Numbered from the stretch's first letter, positions 1 through 7,941 are shown. The stretch: DNA of 64,000 bases from Duganella sp. 1411 (GCF_017833525.1 NZ_JAFICD010000001.1:1302001-1366000), one strand, 5' to 3'. Numbers and translations: made by a program. Notes: generated by a model from the sequence alone, not told the origin.

Positions 1-182
1 CAGAACGCCGGCAACGCCAGCGCCAGGCCCAGGTCCGGGCGCATGCCCAGTATCGCCAGCATCAGCGCGGCGCTGGCGAGCAGGCCGCCGAGCAGCGGCA
101 GCGCCGTGGCGCGCACCGGCCGCGCGGGCGGCGCCACATCGGGCCCGCTGGACAGCATTTGTATCAAATCATCCGTTTTCAT
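1..182 (-). CDS. NrsF-like (DUF1109) anti-sigma factor, N-terminal part
   Basis: The gene starts with ATG at 182 and runs out of the window at position 1, so only about 60 residues are visible. They begin MKTDDLIQML, pass through a Pro/Ala-rich stretch and enter a hydrophobic segment (LPLLGGLLASAALMLAIL). This is the usual start of the multi-pass NrsF/DUF1109 membrane anti-sigma factors. Its start overlaps the stop of the upstream sigma factor by 4 bases (ATGA), so the two are translationally coupled. In this family the protein holds its ECF sigma factor at the inner membrane and releases it under metal or oxidative stress. The C-terminal part cannot be checked here. Confidence 0.8.
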   Translation of the reverse strand, partial: MKTDDLIQMLSSGPDVAPPARPVRATALPLLGGLLASAALMLAILGMRPDLGLALALPAF

Positions 183-763
183 GGCGAACCTCTCAAGATA
201 GCGGCCAATGTTTTCATTCCACGATGCACCGACACCTTGACGGCGGCCTCCGACATGTGCAGCAGGTCGGCCGCTTCGCGCATCGACAATCCATCGAGTT
301 TGGTATGGACGATGGCGTCGCGCTGCTTGTCCGGCAACAAGCCGAGCAGCTTGGCGAGGTCGCGCCGCGCCTCTCCGGCGGCTTCGTCGGTGGTGGAGAA
401 CAGCGCGTGCTCGCCCTCGTCGACATCGTCGAGCGCATCGTGCAGGCTGTCGCGCCGCGCGTGCCGCCGCAGCCAGTCGATCAGCTTGTACTTGGCGATC
501 GTGTAGACCCACGCCGTCAGCGGCACGGCGGTGTCGTAAGTCAGGCGCTGGTTATGGATCGCCAGCAGCGCCTCCTGCACCAGGTCCTCCACCTCGTCCG
601 GCCAGCGGCTCAGGCGCCGCCGCAGAAACGCGCGCAAATGCGTCGCCGTCGCCGTTAAAAAACGGCGATAGGCCAAGGCATCGCCATCCATGCCCTGTAA
701 AAACAAGGCGTGGAGGCGTAATTCGGTCGAGCGTAGGTGGTCCACCTCTTCTATTCGTCGCAT
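179..763 (-). CDS. sigF: ECF RNA polymerase sigma factor, SigF type
   Basis: This is a 194-residue ECF sigma factor. Region 2 includes RRRLSRWPDEVEDLVQEALLAIH and WVYTIAKYKLIDWLRRH; region 4 includes LLPDKQRDAIVHTKLDGLSMREAADLLHMSEAAVKVSVHRGMK. It is coupled by an ATGA overlap to the NrsF-like anti-sigma gene. The start is uncertain. A SigF-type promoter (754-779) covers the first ATG at 763, so a transcript from it would begin near 746 and would have to use GTG at 745 or ATG at 691. The longer start still matches the length of SigF homologues, so another upstream promoter may exist. Autoregulation is inferred from the promoter motif. Confidence 0.87.
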   Translation of the reverse strand: MRRIEEVDHLRSTELRLHALFLQGMDGDALAYRRFLTATATHLRAFLRRRLSRWPDEVEDLVQEALLAIHNQRLTYDTAVPLTAWVYTIAKYKLIDWLRRHARRDSLHDALDDVDEGEHALFSTTDEAAGEARRDLAKLLGLLPDKQRDAIVHTKLDGLSMREAADLLHMSEAAVKVSVHRGMKTLAAILRGSP

Positions 764-779
764 GGCGCCCTTTGGTTAC
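754..779 (-). promoter_or_regulatory. SigF-type promoter in front of the sigma gene
   Basis: Read on the minus strand, GTAACC (779-774) is followed after exactly 16 bases by CGAA (757-754). This is the spacing and sequence I recall for SigF/NrsF-controlled promoters described in Caulobacter. The predicted transcript begins close to 746, pointing at the sigma gene, which implies autoregulation. Function is inferred. Confidence 0.6.
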
Positions 780-822
780 ATCGCCCAAACAAAAAATTTT
801 TTAAGAATATTTTCCCCACCGT

Positions 823-848
823 GTAACCAATCCACCGGCGGCCACGAA
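823..848 (+). promoter_or_regulatory. SigF-type promoter for the cytochrome b operon
   Basis: GTAACC at 823-828, a 16-base spacer, then CGAA at 845-848. It lies 31 bases before the ATG at 880 and has the same sequence and spacing as the promoter on the other strand at 754-779. The pair makes the intergenic region a divergent SigF control region. Confidence 0.65.
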
Positions 849-879
849 CTCACTGGTACCGTCATCGAGAACACCGACC

Positions 880-1479
880 ATGAAATCCTCCGACAGTCCC
901 ATTATCCATCCGGCATGGCTGCGCCTGACACATTGGCTCAACGCCATCGCCGTGATCGTCCTGCTGACCAGCGGCTGGCGCATCTACAACGCCACCCGCT
1001 TCCTCGGCTTCACCATCCCGTCCGGCTACACGCTGGGCGGCTGGCTCGGCGGCGCCTTGCAGTGGCACTTCGCCGCGATGTGGCTGCTGGCCGCCAACGG
1101 CGTGCTGTACCTGGCGATCAACCTCGCCTCCGGCCGGTTGCGGCGCCAGTTCTTCCCGATCAGTTTGCGCCAACTGCTGCGCGACATCGGCCAGGCGCTG
1201 CGCGGCAGGCTGTCGCACGCCGACCCGCGCCACTATAACAGCGTGCAACGACTGGCCTACCTGTTCGTGATGGTCGACGCGATCGTTCTCGTGCTGTCCG
1301 GGCTGGTGCTGTGGAAGTCCGTGCAGTTTCCGCTGTTGCGCGAGCTGATGGGCGGCTACGAAGCCGCGCGGTACGTGCACTTTATCGCGATGGCCGGCCT
1401 GTCCGCCTTCATCGTCATCCATGTGGTGATGGTGGCGCTGGTGCCACGCACGTTGCTTGCCATGTTGCGCGGCCGCTAA
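880..1479 (+). CDS. Cytochrome b561-type membrane protein, redox partner of the next gene
   Basis: The 199-residue protein has four to five membrane spans (for example residues 18-37, 66-90, 127-148 and 166-190) with histidines inside or next to them (HPAWLRLTHW, YVHFIAMAG, IHVVMV) that could ligate heme. It resembles the di-heme cytochrome b/b6 proteins that serve as membrane anchors or electron donors. The molybdopterin enzyme follows after 18 bases, so the pair probably works like the MsrPQ (YedYZ) system, passing quinol electrons to or from the periplasmic Mo enzyme. It is the first gene after the SigF-type promoter. The substrate is unknown. Confidence 0.85.
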   Translation: MKSSDSPIIHPAWLRLTHWLNAIAVIVLLTSGWRIYNATRFLGFTIPSGYTLGGWLGGALQWHFAAMWLLAANGVLYLAINLASGRLRRQFFPISLRQLLRDIGQALRGRLSHADPRHYNSVQRLAYLFVMVDAIVLVLSGLVLWKSVQFPLLRELMGGYEAARYVHFIAMAGLSAFIVIHVVMVALVPRTLLAMLRGR

Positions 1480-1497
1480 GCCGCATCGGGACCGACC

Positions 1498-2283
1498 ATG
1501 ATAAAACTATTCAAGAAACGCGAGATCGTCATCCCGGCCGAAGGCGCCGCCATGCTGGCCGACGCCATCGCCCGCGTGGCCGAACCGTCGCGCCGCGCCT
1601 TCCTGCAACGCTCGGTCACCCTCGGCGGGCTGACCTTGCTGACCGGCTGCTCCCTCAGCAGCGAGGAGAGCATCGAGGCGGCGCTGACCCGGGTGTCGCG
1701 CTTCAACGACCGGGTCCAGGGCCTGCTGTTCGATCCGGCGCGCCTGGCGCCGACCTACCCGGAATCGATGCTCACGCAGCCGTTCCCGTTCAACGCCTAC
1801 TACGGCGAGGACGAGATCCGCGACATCGACGGCGGCGACTGGCGCCTGGAGCTGTCCGGCCTGGTGGCCGACCGCAAGCCGTGGACGCTGGCGGCGCTGC
1901 GCGCCCTGCCGCAGCAGGCGCACGTGACGCGCCACATCTGCGTCGAAGGCTGGAGCGCGATCGGCAAATGGGGCGGCGTGCCGTTCTCGCACTTCCTGCG
2001 CCACGTCGGCGCCGACCTGAGCGCGAAATACGTCGGCTTCAAATGCGGCGACGACTACCACACCAGCATCGACATGGCCACCGCGCTGCATCCGCAGACG
2101 CTGATGGCGCTGAGCTTCAACGACCAGCCGCTGCCGCCGCGCTACGGCTTCCCGATGAAGCTGCGCATGCCGACCAAGCTGGGCTATAAGAATCCCAAGC
2201 ACGTACAAGCCATTTTTGTCACGAATACCCACCCTGGCGGCTATTGGGAAGACCAGGGGTATAACTGGTTCGGCGGCAGCTGA
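1498..2283 (+). CDS. Molybdopterin-dependent oxidoreductase, sulfite oxidase/MsrP fold
   Basis: This is a 261-residue SUOX-fold enzyme. A twin-arginine-like export signal (SRRAFLQ, Arg32-Arg33) is followed by a hydrophobic stretch ending in a lipobox-like LTGC (Cys51), so it may be Tat-exported and perhaps lipidated. Cys148 in RHICVEGWSAIGKW is the expected Mo-ligating cysteine. The end (NTHPGGYWEDQGYNWFGGS) is typical of this group. It is shorter than MsrP and has no clear dimerisation domain. It probably accepts electrons from the cytochrome b encoded just upstream. SigF regulons in other bacteria include a YedY-type protein, which fits this context; methionine-sulfoxide reduction is possible but unproven. 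Confidence 0.87.
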   Translation: MIKLFKKREIVIPAEGAAMLADAIARVAEPSRRAFLQRSVTLGGLTLLTGCSLSSEESIEAALTRVSRFNDRVQGLLFDPARLAPTYPESMLTQPFPFNAYYGEDEIRDIDGGDWRLELSGLVADRKPWTLAALRALPQQAHVTRHICVEGWSAIGKWGGVPFSHFLRHVGADLSAKYVGFKCGDDYHTSIDMATALHPQTLMALSFNDQPLPPRYGFPMKLRMPTKLGYKNPKHVQAIFVTNTHPGGYWEDQGYNWFGGS

Positions 2284-2334
2284 CCGGTACCTACGTTGTT
2301 AAAACCCGTTGTTAAACCTACTAAAGGAATCACC

Positions 2335-2610
2335 ATGAACAAACTGACCACCACCCTGCTCGCCGCATGCCTGATGCTGTCCGGCGCCGCCTACGCCCAG
2401 GACGCGATGAAGAAGGACGACATGTCCAAGGACGCCATGGCCAAGGACGGCATGAAAAAGGATGCGATGAAAAAGCCGATGCATCACGACAAAATGGCCA
2501 AGGACGGCATGAAGAAGGACGACATGGCCAAGGACGGCATGAAAAAAGACGAGATGAAGAAAGACGACATGAAAAAGGACGACATGGGCAAGGACGCGAT
2601 GAAGAAATAA
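2335..2610 (+). CDS. Secreted pentapeptide MXKDX-repeat protein
   Basis: The ATG at 2335 follows the ribosome-binding site AAAGGA. The 91-residue product has a signal peptide of about 22 residues (cleavage after AYA) and then an almost unbroken Met-x-Lys-Asp-x repeat with one interruption (KPMHHDKM). This is the pentapeptide MXKDX repeat family known from Burkholderia and relatives. The repeats give alternating charge and many methionines, which could bind metal or be reversibly oxidised; that is inference. It is the third gene of the SigF-type operon and is followed at once by a terminator. A methionine-rich periplasmic protein beside an MsrP-like enzyme suggests a possible substrate-enzyme link. 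Confidence 0.9.
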   Translation: MNKLTTTLLAACLMLSGAAYAQDAMKKDDMSKDAMAKDGMKKDAMKKPMHHDKMAKDGMKKDDMAKDGMKKDEMKKDDMKKDDMGKDAMKK

Positions 2611-2614
2611 AGTG

Positions 2615-2638
2615 AAGGCCGCCGGAGCGGCCTTTTTT
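2615..2638 (+). terminator. Rho-independent terminator after the MXKDX gene
   Basis: The stem AAGGCCGC/GCGGCCTT has a CGGA loop and a run of T. It starts 5 bases after the stop codon at 2610 and closes the SigF-type operon before the convergent cytochrome b561 gene. Confidence 0.9.
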
Positions 2639-3167
2639 ATTCGCCCCTGGCCATCTGGCCGAACACCTCGTCGCGCCGCACCCAGGCGTGATACAGCGCC
2701 GCGCCGAGGTGGCCGAGGATGGTCAGGAACAGCAGGTATGCCAATGCCCCGTGCAGCGGGCGCAGGAAACCGTACACCTCGGGGCTGTGCGGCAGGATGG
2801 CCGGCAGGTGCACGCCGCCGAACATCGGTATCGGATAGCCGCCGGCCGACAGCATGGCCCAGCCGATCAGCGGCATGGCCAGCATCAGCCCATACAACAG
2901 CCAATGCGACGCGTGCGCGGCGGTTTTCTGGATAGTCGGCAGGTCGGCCGGCAGCGCCGGCGTCGGCCGCGTCAGGCGATTGGCCAGGCGCACGACGGCC
3001 AGCAGCAGGATGGCGATCCCCAGCGGGCGGTGCATGGCCAGCAACTGGTCGCGGTACCGCAGCGACACGACCATGCCGGCGCCGACGAACAGCATGGCGA
3101 AAATGGCGACGGCCATGGCCCAGTGCAGAACCCGGGCGAGCAAATTGAAGTGGCGTGGGCGGTTCAT
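2637..3167 (-). CDS. Cytochrome b561 family protein
   Basis: The 176-residue protein begins MNRPRHFNLLARVLHWAMA and has four membrane spans with heme-ligand histidines, including H in ARVLHW, AMHRPLG, ASHWLLY and LHGALAY. That is the standard di-heme cytochrome b561 layout. The ATG at 3167 was chosen because it overlaps the stop of the upstream catalase gene by 4 bases and removes an implausible N-terminal extension. With the catalase it forms a two-gene operon. In several bacteria this family is paired with SrpA-like catalases, which may link peroxide removal to the quinone pool. It converges on the MXKDX operon. Confidence 0.88.
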   Translation of the reverse strand: MNRPRHFNLLARVLHWAMAVAIFAMLFVGAGMVVSLRYRDQLLAMHRPLGIAILLLAVVRLANRLTRPTPALPADLPTIQKTAAHASHWLLYGLMLAMPLIGWAMLSAGGYPIPMFGGVHLPAILPHSPEVYGFLRPLHGALAYLLFLTILGHLGAALYHAWVRRDEVFGQMARGE

Positions 3168-4243
3168 CGGGCGCTCCCGTTCTGGCTGGTTGGATAGGCG
3201 CTCTTGCCTGCGCTGATTTCGCGTTCGCGCCGGTTGAACGACACCGAGTACGCCGCCGAGCGCGCATGCAGGATCGGATCGTCGCTGCCGGCGATGCCGT
3301 CCGGTAGTATCAGCGGATCGAAGTTGATGTCGCGGCATGGACCGGTGGCCTGCGCTTCCGCGTGTACCACGGTCAGGGTGCCGATGGTGGCCTCCGGACG
3401 GCTATCCGGCCAGGCCTTCGAGGGATCGGTGATCGGGTCGCCGGGCGCGGCGATTTGCACCACCATGTCCCACACCAGCGGGCCGGCGGCCAGGCGCCGC
3501 TCCAGGTCCTCGCCCAGAAAATTGGCATCGGCCGACTTCAGCTGCTCGGGCGTCATCGCCGCGAACGGTGCCCGCGGCCGCATCGACCAGCGCACCATGC
3601 GGTCGACGCCCTGCGCGTCCGTCAGGCGGAACGCGTTGACGCCGTTGAAGCGGGTGTTACCCAGGCTGTCCGACCTGGGCGCCGTTTTAGCCCAGGCCTG
3701 GAAAGCGGCGATCTCCGGATGCGCGGCCAGCACGGCCTTCATCTTGTCCGGGTCCGGCTTGCCGGTGGCCGGATCGGGCTGGCCGGCCTCGTTCATCGCC
3801 TGGAATCCCTGCGCCGTCGCGGCGGCAAAGAAGGGGAAGCTGTTCATCGCGATGCGCCAGTCCTGGCCGTCGTCGGTTTTCAGCTGCACGGCCATGCCGC
3901 GCACCGGCGACGCGCCATCGGGCGCGTACGGGTTGTTGGAGGACGCGGAAAAGCGGCCGATGACGGCGATCGACGGCTGCGAGAAGGCGCGCGCGGTCGA
4001 CAGTTTCGCCGCCGCCGGCGTCGGCGCGAACGTGCCGTCAAAGCAGACGCCCTTGCTGTGCGCGCGCCGGAAACCCGGCTGTTGTTTGCCCGACGCCTGG
4101 GCGGTGTCCATCATTTTTTGCGGCGTCAGGTCGCGGTTGCCGATCCAGCCGCCGACCCACGCGAACAGCGCGGCGACGACGGCCAGTATCAGGAAAATAG
4201 GCAGCAGTAGCAGCATCGGGCCGCGCGGGGTGGGGGTGGGCAT
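3164..4243 (-). CDS. Catalase-family peroxidase, membrane-anchored
   Basis: The 359-residue protein has an N-terminal membrane anchor (residues 9-29) and a minimal catalase fold. The distal histidine lies in RRAHSKG, and the core segments SIAVIGRFS and SPVRGMAVQL follow. The length (about 350 residues) and missing C-terminal flavodoxin-like domain match SrpA/CatX-type mini-catalases rather than full monofunctional catalases. The start ATG at 4243 is just before the anchor; the reading frame extends farther upstream but has no membrane-protein character there. The product probably faces the periplasm and destroys peroxides. Its stop overlaps the cytochrome b561 start (ATGA). No SigF-type motif was seen directly upstream. 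Confidence 0.87.
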   Translation of the reverse strand: MPTPTPRGPMLLLLPIFLILAVVAALFAWVGGWIGNRDLTPQKMMDTAQASGKQQPGFRRAHSKGVCFDGTFAPTPAAAKLSTARAFSQPSIAVIGRFSASSNNPYAPDGASPVRGMAVQLKTDDGQDWRIAMNSFPFFAAATAQGFQAMNEAGQPDPATGKPDPDKMKAVLAAHPEIAAFQAWAKTAPRSDSLGNTRFNGVNAFRLTDAQGVDRMVRWSMRPRAPFAAMTPEQLKSADANFLGEDLERRLAAGPLVWDMVVQIAAPGDPITDPSKAWPDSRPEATIGTLTVVHAEAQATGPCRDINFDPLILPDGIAGSDDPILHARSAAYSVSFNRREREISAGKSAYPTSQNGSAR

Positions 4244-4466
4244 GTCTGTCTTGGCTTTCGTTGGTGGGTTGGATGGCTGGCGACGGCGGATTGTCGCATT
4301 GAAAGCGAACACAACGCGTCCGGGAGACCTGCGCGATGCGGGCAACGGGGTCGTGCGTTTCCACAAACAAGTGCTAGATAACGCACATACGCCATGCATC
4401 AGCGCTGGCGAATTGCCGTGGGTCAATGCTATCCTTCTTCTTGCCCGCCTCTGAAGGAACCCCAAC

Positions 4467-4856
4467 ATGACATTGCCTGCCGAAATACGATTCGACCAGC
4501 CCGATCTGGCCAAATTGCTGGACCATAGCGACGCCGTCGCGCTGGACGCCCTGGGTTTCGGTGCGATCGGTTTTGACCACGACGGTCGCGTCGCCCGTTA
4601 CAACACGTTCGAATCGCAAGCGGCCGGGCTGCGGGCGGAGCGGGTGCTGGGCCAGGACCTGTTCCTGGCCGTCGCGCCGTGCATGAACAACTTCATGGTG
4701 GCGCAGCGCTTTATCGACGCCCGCGCCGATGGCGCGCCGCTCGACGACATCATCAACTACGTGCTGACCTTGCGCATGCGCCCCACCAAGGTCAAGCTGC
4801 GGCTGTTGTACCAGCCCGGCGCCGCGCTCGCGTACGTGCTGGTCCAGCGGCTATGA
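4467..4856 (+). CDS. pyp: Photoactive yellow protein-like PAS blue-light sensor
   Basis: The 129-residue protein aligns along its length with Halorhodospira PYP: LDALGFGAIGFDHDG, RYN.FE, VLGQDLFLAVAPC and MRPTKVKL match LDGLAFGAIQLDGDG, QYNAAE, VIGKNFFKDVAPC and MTPTKVKV. The chromophore residues are present with a constant offset of +3: Tyr45 (PYP Tyr42), Glu49 (Glu46) and Cys72 (Cys69, which carries p-coumarate). Differences include Leu55 for Arg52, Ala53 for Thr50 and Leu102 for Tyr98, so the spectrum or photocycle may be altered. No tyrosine ammonia-lyase or coumarate ligase is in the window, so chromophore supply is unproven. It overlaps the diguanylate cyclase gene (ATGA), suggesting light control of cyclic di-GMP. 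A PAS protein without chromophore is the alternative. Confidence 0.85.
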   Translation: MTLPAEIRFDQPDLAKLLDHSDAVALDALGFGAIGFDHDGRVARYNTFESQAAGLRAERVLGQDLFLAVAPCMNNFMVAQRFIDARADGAPLDDIINYVLTLRMRPTKVKLRLLYQPGAALAYVLVQRL

Positions 4857-6190
4857 GCGCCGCCGGCGAACCTCCCGACGCGCAGGAATACGAGGCGCTG
4901 TTGCAGTTCCTGTACATGGCGCCGGTGGGCCTGGTGCAACTGGCCGCCGACGGCGCCATCCAGATGCTCAACCCGCTGTCGGCGCAACTGCTGATGCCGC
5001 TCAGCCGCGACGGCGGACTCACCAACCTGTTCGAGGCGCTGGCGCCGGTGGCGCCCGACCTGCGCTCGCGCTGCGCCAGCTACGCCGAACCGCACGGACA
5101 GATATGCGATGCCATCCGCCTGTATCTGCACGCCGGCGAACAGGCCGGCGGTCCGCAGGTCATGTCGCTCAGCATGTTGAAGCTGGGCGCCGACCGCTTG
5201 ATGGCGGTGCTCACCGACGTCACGCTGCAAGACCGGCGCGAGCGCCAACTGCGCAAGACCGACGCCTGGCTCAATGCCATCATGACCAACATCGCCGACT
5301 ACGCGCTGATCAGCCTCGACCGGCAGGGACGGGTCGAGTCGTGGAACGAAAGCATCCAGCGCGTGACCGGCTATGACGCGGCGGCCATCACCGGTCAACC
5401 CTACGCCCGCTTCTATCCCGACGGCGCCACCACCGAGGCGCAGCAACTGGAGCGCCTGCGCGAGGCCGACGACAACGGCTGGACGCTGGACGAGGGCCTG
5501 CGCCTGCGCGCCGACGGCAGCGAGTTCTGGGGCAGCGCCATGATCTCGCCGCTGCCGCCGCCAGGCGACGAGGCCGCTTCCGCCCTCGCCCCGGCCGCCG
5601 ACGACGAGGCGGCCTATTGCATGATCATCCGCGACATTTCCGACAAGCGCGACGTCAGCGACAACCTGCGCAAGGCCACCTACAGCGACCACCTGACGGG
5701 TTTATCGAACCGGCGCGCGTTCGTCGAGGCGGCCGACCTGGAGCTAAAACGCCGCAAGAAAGCCGCCCGCCCCGTCTCGCTGATCATGATCGACGCCGAC
5801 CACTTCAAGGCCATCAACGACCGCCATGGCCACCCGGCCGGCGACGCGGTGCTGAGCCAGCTGGCGCAGACCATGCGCGGCGTGTGCCGCCAGGTGGACG
5901 TGCTCGCGCGCATCGGCGGCGAGGAATTCGCCATCATCCTGCCGTCCGTCGGCCTCGACGCGGCGCTGGCCATCGCCGAGCGCCTGCGCGCCGAGGTCGA
6001 CAAGACGCCCGCCATTTACGAGCAACGGCCGATCGCCTACTCGATCAGCGCCGGCGTGGCCGTGATGGACGACACGCTCGACGGCTTCGACGGCCTGATC
6101 AAGCGCGCCGACGAAGCCTTGTACCTGGCCAAGCGGCGCGGACGCAACCAGGTGGCGGCCTGGGAAGCGCCGGCCACGGAGCAACCATGA
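4853..6190 (+). CDS. Diguanylate cyclase with two PAS-like sensor domains
   Basis: The ATG at 4853 overlaps the PYP stop. The 445-residue protein has an N-terminal PAS-like domain (about 12-125), a canonical PAS domain (about 138-262) and a GGDEF domain (about 275-440). The active-site motif is GGEEF (355-359) and an RxxD inhibitory site (RQVD, 346-349) lies five residues before it, so an active, product-inhibited enzyme making cyclic di-GMP is expected. No membrane span is visible, so it is cytoplasmic. The N-terminal domain is closely related to that of the next gene product, pointing to a shared input, possibly the PYP-like protein. Confidence 0.92.
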   Translation: MSAAGEPPDAQEYEALLQFLYMAPVGLVQLAADGAIQMLNPLSAQLLMPLSRDGGLTNLFEALAPVAPDLRSRCASYAEPHGQICDAIRLYLHAGEQAGGPQVMSLSMLKLGADRLMAVLTDVTLQDRRERQLRKTDAWLNAIMTNIADYALISLDRQGRVESWNESIQRVTGYDAAAITGQPYARFYPDGATTEAQQLERLREADDNGWTLDEGLRLRADGSEFWGSAMISPLPPPGDEAASALAPAADDEAAYCMIIRDISDKRDVSDNLRKATYSDHLTGLSNRRAFVEAADLELKRRKKAARPVSLIMIDADHFKAINDRHGHPAGDAVLSQLAQTMRGVCRQVDVLARIGGEEFAIILPSVGLDAALAIAERLRAEVDKTPAIYEQRPIAYSISAGVAVMDDTLDGFDGLIKRADEALYLAKRRGRNQVAAWEAPATEQP

Positions 6191-7935
6191 GCGGTGACGG
6201 CGAGCTGGCCTACGAAGCGCTGATCCAGTTCCTGTATCGGGCGCCGGTGGCGTTGATCCAGCTGCAAAAAGACGGCGCCATCGAAATCCTCAACCCGATG
6301 GCGTCTCGGCTGCTGATGCCGCTCGCGCCGGACGGCGACATGGAAAACTTTTTCCACGTGCTGCGCCGGCACGCGCCCGATTTGCCGCGGCTGTGCGCGG
6401 ACTTTTCGGCGCCGCAAGGCGTCATTTGCGAAGGCCGCCGCATCGGCGTGGAAACGACCCACGGCCACGCCGATGGCCCCGCCGTGCTCTCGCTCGGCCT
6501 GCTCAAACTCGACGACAACCGCCTGATGGCGGTGCTGCTGGACGCCACCCACGAGGTGGTGCGCGAGCAGCGCATGCTGGCCAACGCGGCGCAGGTGGAC
6601 GCCCTCACGCAATTGCCCAACCGGGCCGGCACGCTGGCGTTGTTGCGCAAGATGGGCGCGCGCGCACGCGCCGCCAGCGGCGACCACTGCGCGCTGCTGT
6701 TGGTCAACCTGGACCGCTTCAAGCGAGTCAACGATACGCTGGGCAACGCGGTGGGCAACCAGGTGATCGCGCTGGTCGCCGAACGCCTGCGCACGACGGT
6801 GCGTTCCGGCGGGCGCGCCGCCGGCGGCGGCCTTGCCGTGGAAACCCCCACCCACGTGGGCGGCGACGAATTTGCCGTGCTGCTCGACGGCTTGCCGGAA
6901 CGGGCGATTGTCGAACGCATCGCCGGCCGCCTGCTCGAGCGCCTGGGCAAGCCCTACCGCGTCGGCGAGCAGGAGCTGGCCCTGACCTTCAGCCTCGGCA
7001 TGGTGGTCCTGGGCGCCGGCGCGCAGGATGCCGACGACCTGCTGCGTGACGCGGCGATCGCGATGACCGTGGCCAAGTCGCAGGGCGGCAACCGCATGGT
7101 CGGGTTCCAGCAGGAGATGCGCGACCAGGCATTGCTGCGCAGCGGCCTGGAGGCGGATTTGCGCACGGCGATCGAGCGCGCCGAATTGTTCAATGTGTAC
7201 CAGCCGGTGGTGGGCCTGATGGCCCACGGCCGGATGGACCCGGGTGCCGGCGTCGAGGCGCTGGTGCGCTGGCGCCATCCGGTGCGCGGCCTGGTAGGGC
7301 CGGTGGAATTCATCGGCGTGGCCGAATCGACCGGCATGATCCACGCGATCGGCGAGCAGGTGCTGGCCACGGCCTGCCGCGATTTCGTGGCCTGGCAGCG
7401 GCAACTGGGCGCGGGCGCGCCGCGCCTGCTGGCGGTCAACCTGTCGCGCGCGCAGCTGACCAAAACCGACCTGTGCGACAAGGTGGCGGCGATCCTCGCC
7501 GCCAGCGGCATGCCGGCGGCGCAGCTGCAGCTGGAAATCACCGAGAGCCTGGCGGCGCAAGGCGCCGACATCCAGCAGCAGCTGCTCGGCCTCAAGCAAC
7601 TGGGGGTGAAGCTGGCGCTCGACGATTTCGGCACCGGCTATTCGTCGCTGTCGAGCCTGCACCTGCTGCCCGTCGACACCGTCAAGATCGACCGCTCGTT
7701 TGTCAGCCTCGCGGCCAGCAGCGCGCACCACAAGGTGCTGATCGAGGCCACCGTGCTGGTCGCGCGCAGCCTCGGCATGACCACGGTGGCTGAAGGGATC
7801 GAGACCGTGGAACAGGCCGAGGTTGCCCATGCGCAGGGCTGCGACAAGGGCCAGGGGTATCTGTACAGCCGGCCGCTCGAGAGCGCCGCGCTGCTGCAAT
7901 GGCTGGCCACGCAGCAAGCGCCAGCGGCGGGTTAA
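6187..7935 (+). CDS. PAS-GGDEF-EAL cyclic di-GMP enzyme
   Basis: The 582-residue protein starts at an ATG overlapping the previous stop (ATGA). It has an N-terminal PAS-like domain (residues 8-125) paralogous to the one in the preceding cyclase (YEAL.QFLY.AP and ILNPMASRLLMPL are shared). A GGDEF domain (135-305) has an intact GGDEF motif at 225-229 but no RxxD site and an unusual Gly/Ala-rich insertion just before it. The EAL domain (320-575) has EAL at 357-359, DDFGTGYSS, KIDRSF and EGIET, so phosphodiesterase activity is plausible. With the upstream cyclase it gives the operon both synthesis and breakdown of cyclic di-GMP. Confidence 0.92.
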   Translation: MSGDGELAYEALIQFLYRAPVALIQLQKDGAIEILNPMASRLLMPLAPDGDMENFFHVLRRHAPDLPRLCADFSAPQGVICEGRRIGVETTHGHADGPAVLSLGLLKLDDNRLMAVLLDATHEVVREQRMLANAAQVDALTQLPNRAGTLALLRKMGARARAASGDHCALLLVNLDRFKRVNDTLGNAVGNQVIALVAERLRTTVRSGGRAAGGGLAVETPTHVGGDEFAVLLDGLPERAIVERIAGRLLERLGKPYRVGEQELALTFSLGMVVLGAGAQDADDLLRDAAIAMTVAKSQGGNRMVGFQQEMRDQALLRSGLEADLRTAIERAELFNVYQPVVGLMAHGRMDPGAGVEALVRWRHPVRGLVGPVEFIGVAESTGMIHAIGEQVLATACRDFVAWQRQLGAGAPRLLAVNLSRAQLTKTDLCDKVAAILAASGMPAAQLQLEITESLAAQGADIQQQLLGLKQLGVKLALDDFGTGYSSLSSLHLLPVDTVKIDRSFVSLAASSAHHKVLIEATVLVARSLGMTTVAEGIETVEQAEVAHAQGCDKGQGYLYSRPLESAALLQWLATQQAPAAG

Positions 7936-7941
7936 GCGAAA

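Noticed and set aside
2335..2610. The MXKDX region considered as a DNA tandem repeat or assembly artefact.
   Set aside because: It has a ribosome-binding site, signal peptide and terminator, and the repeat units vary at the DNA level as in a genuine protein family.
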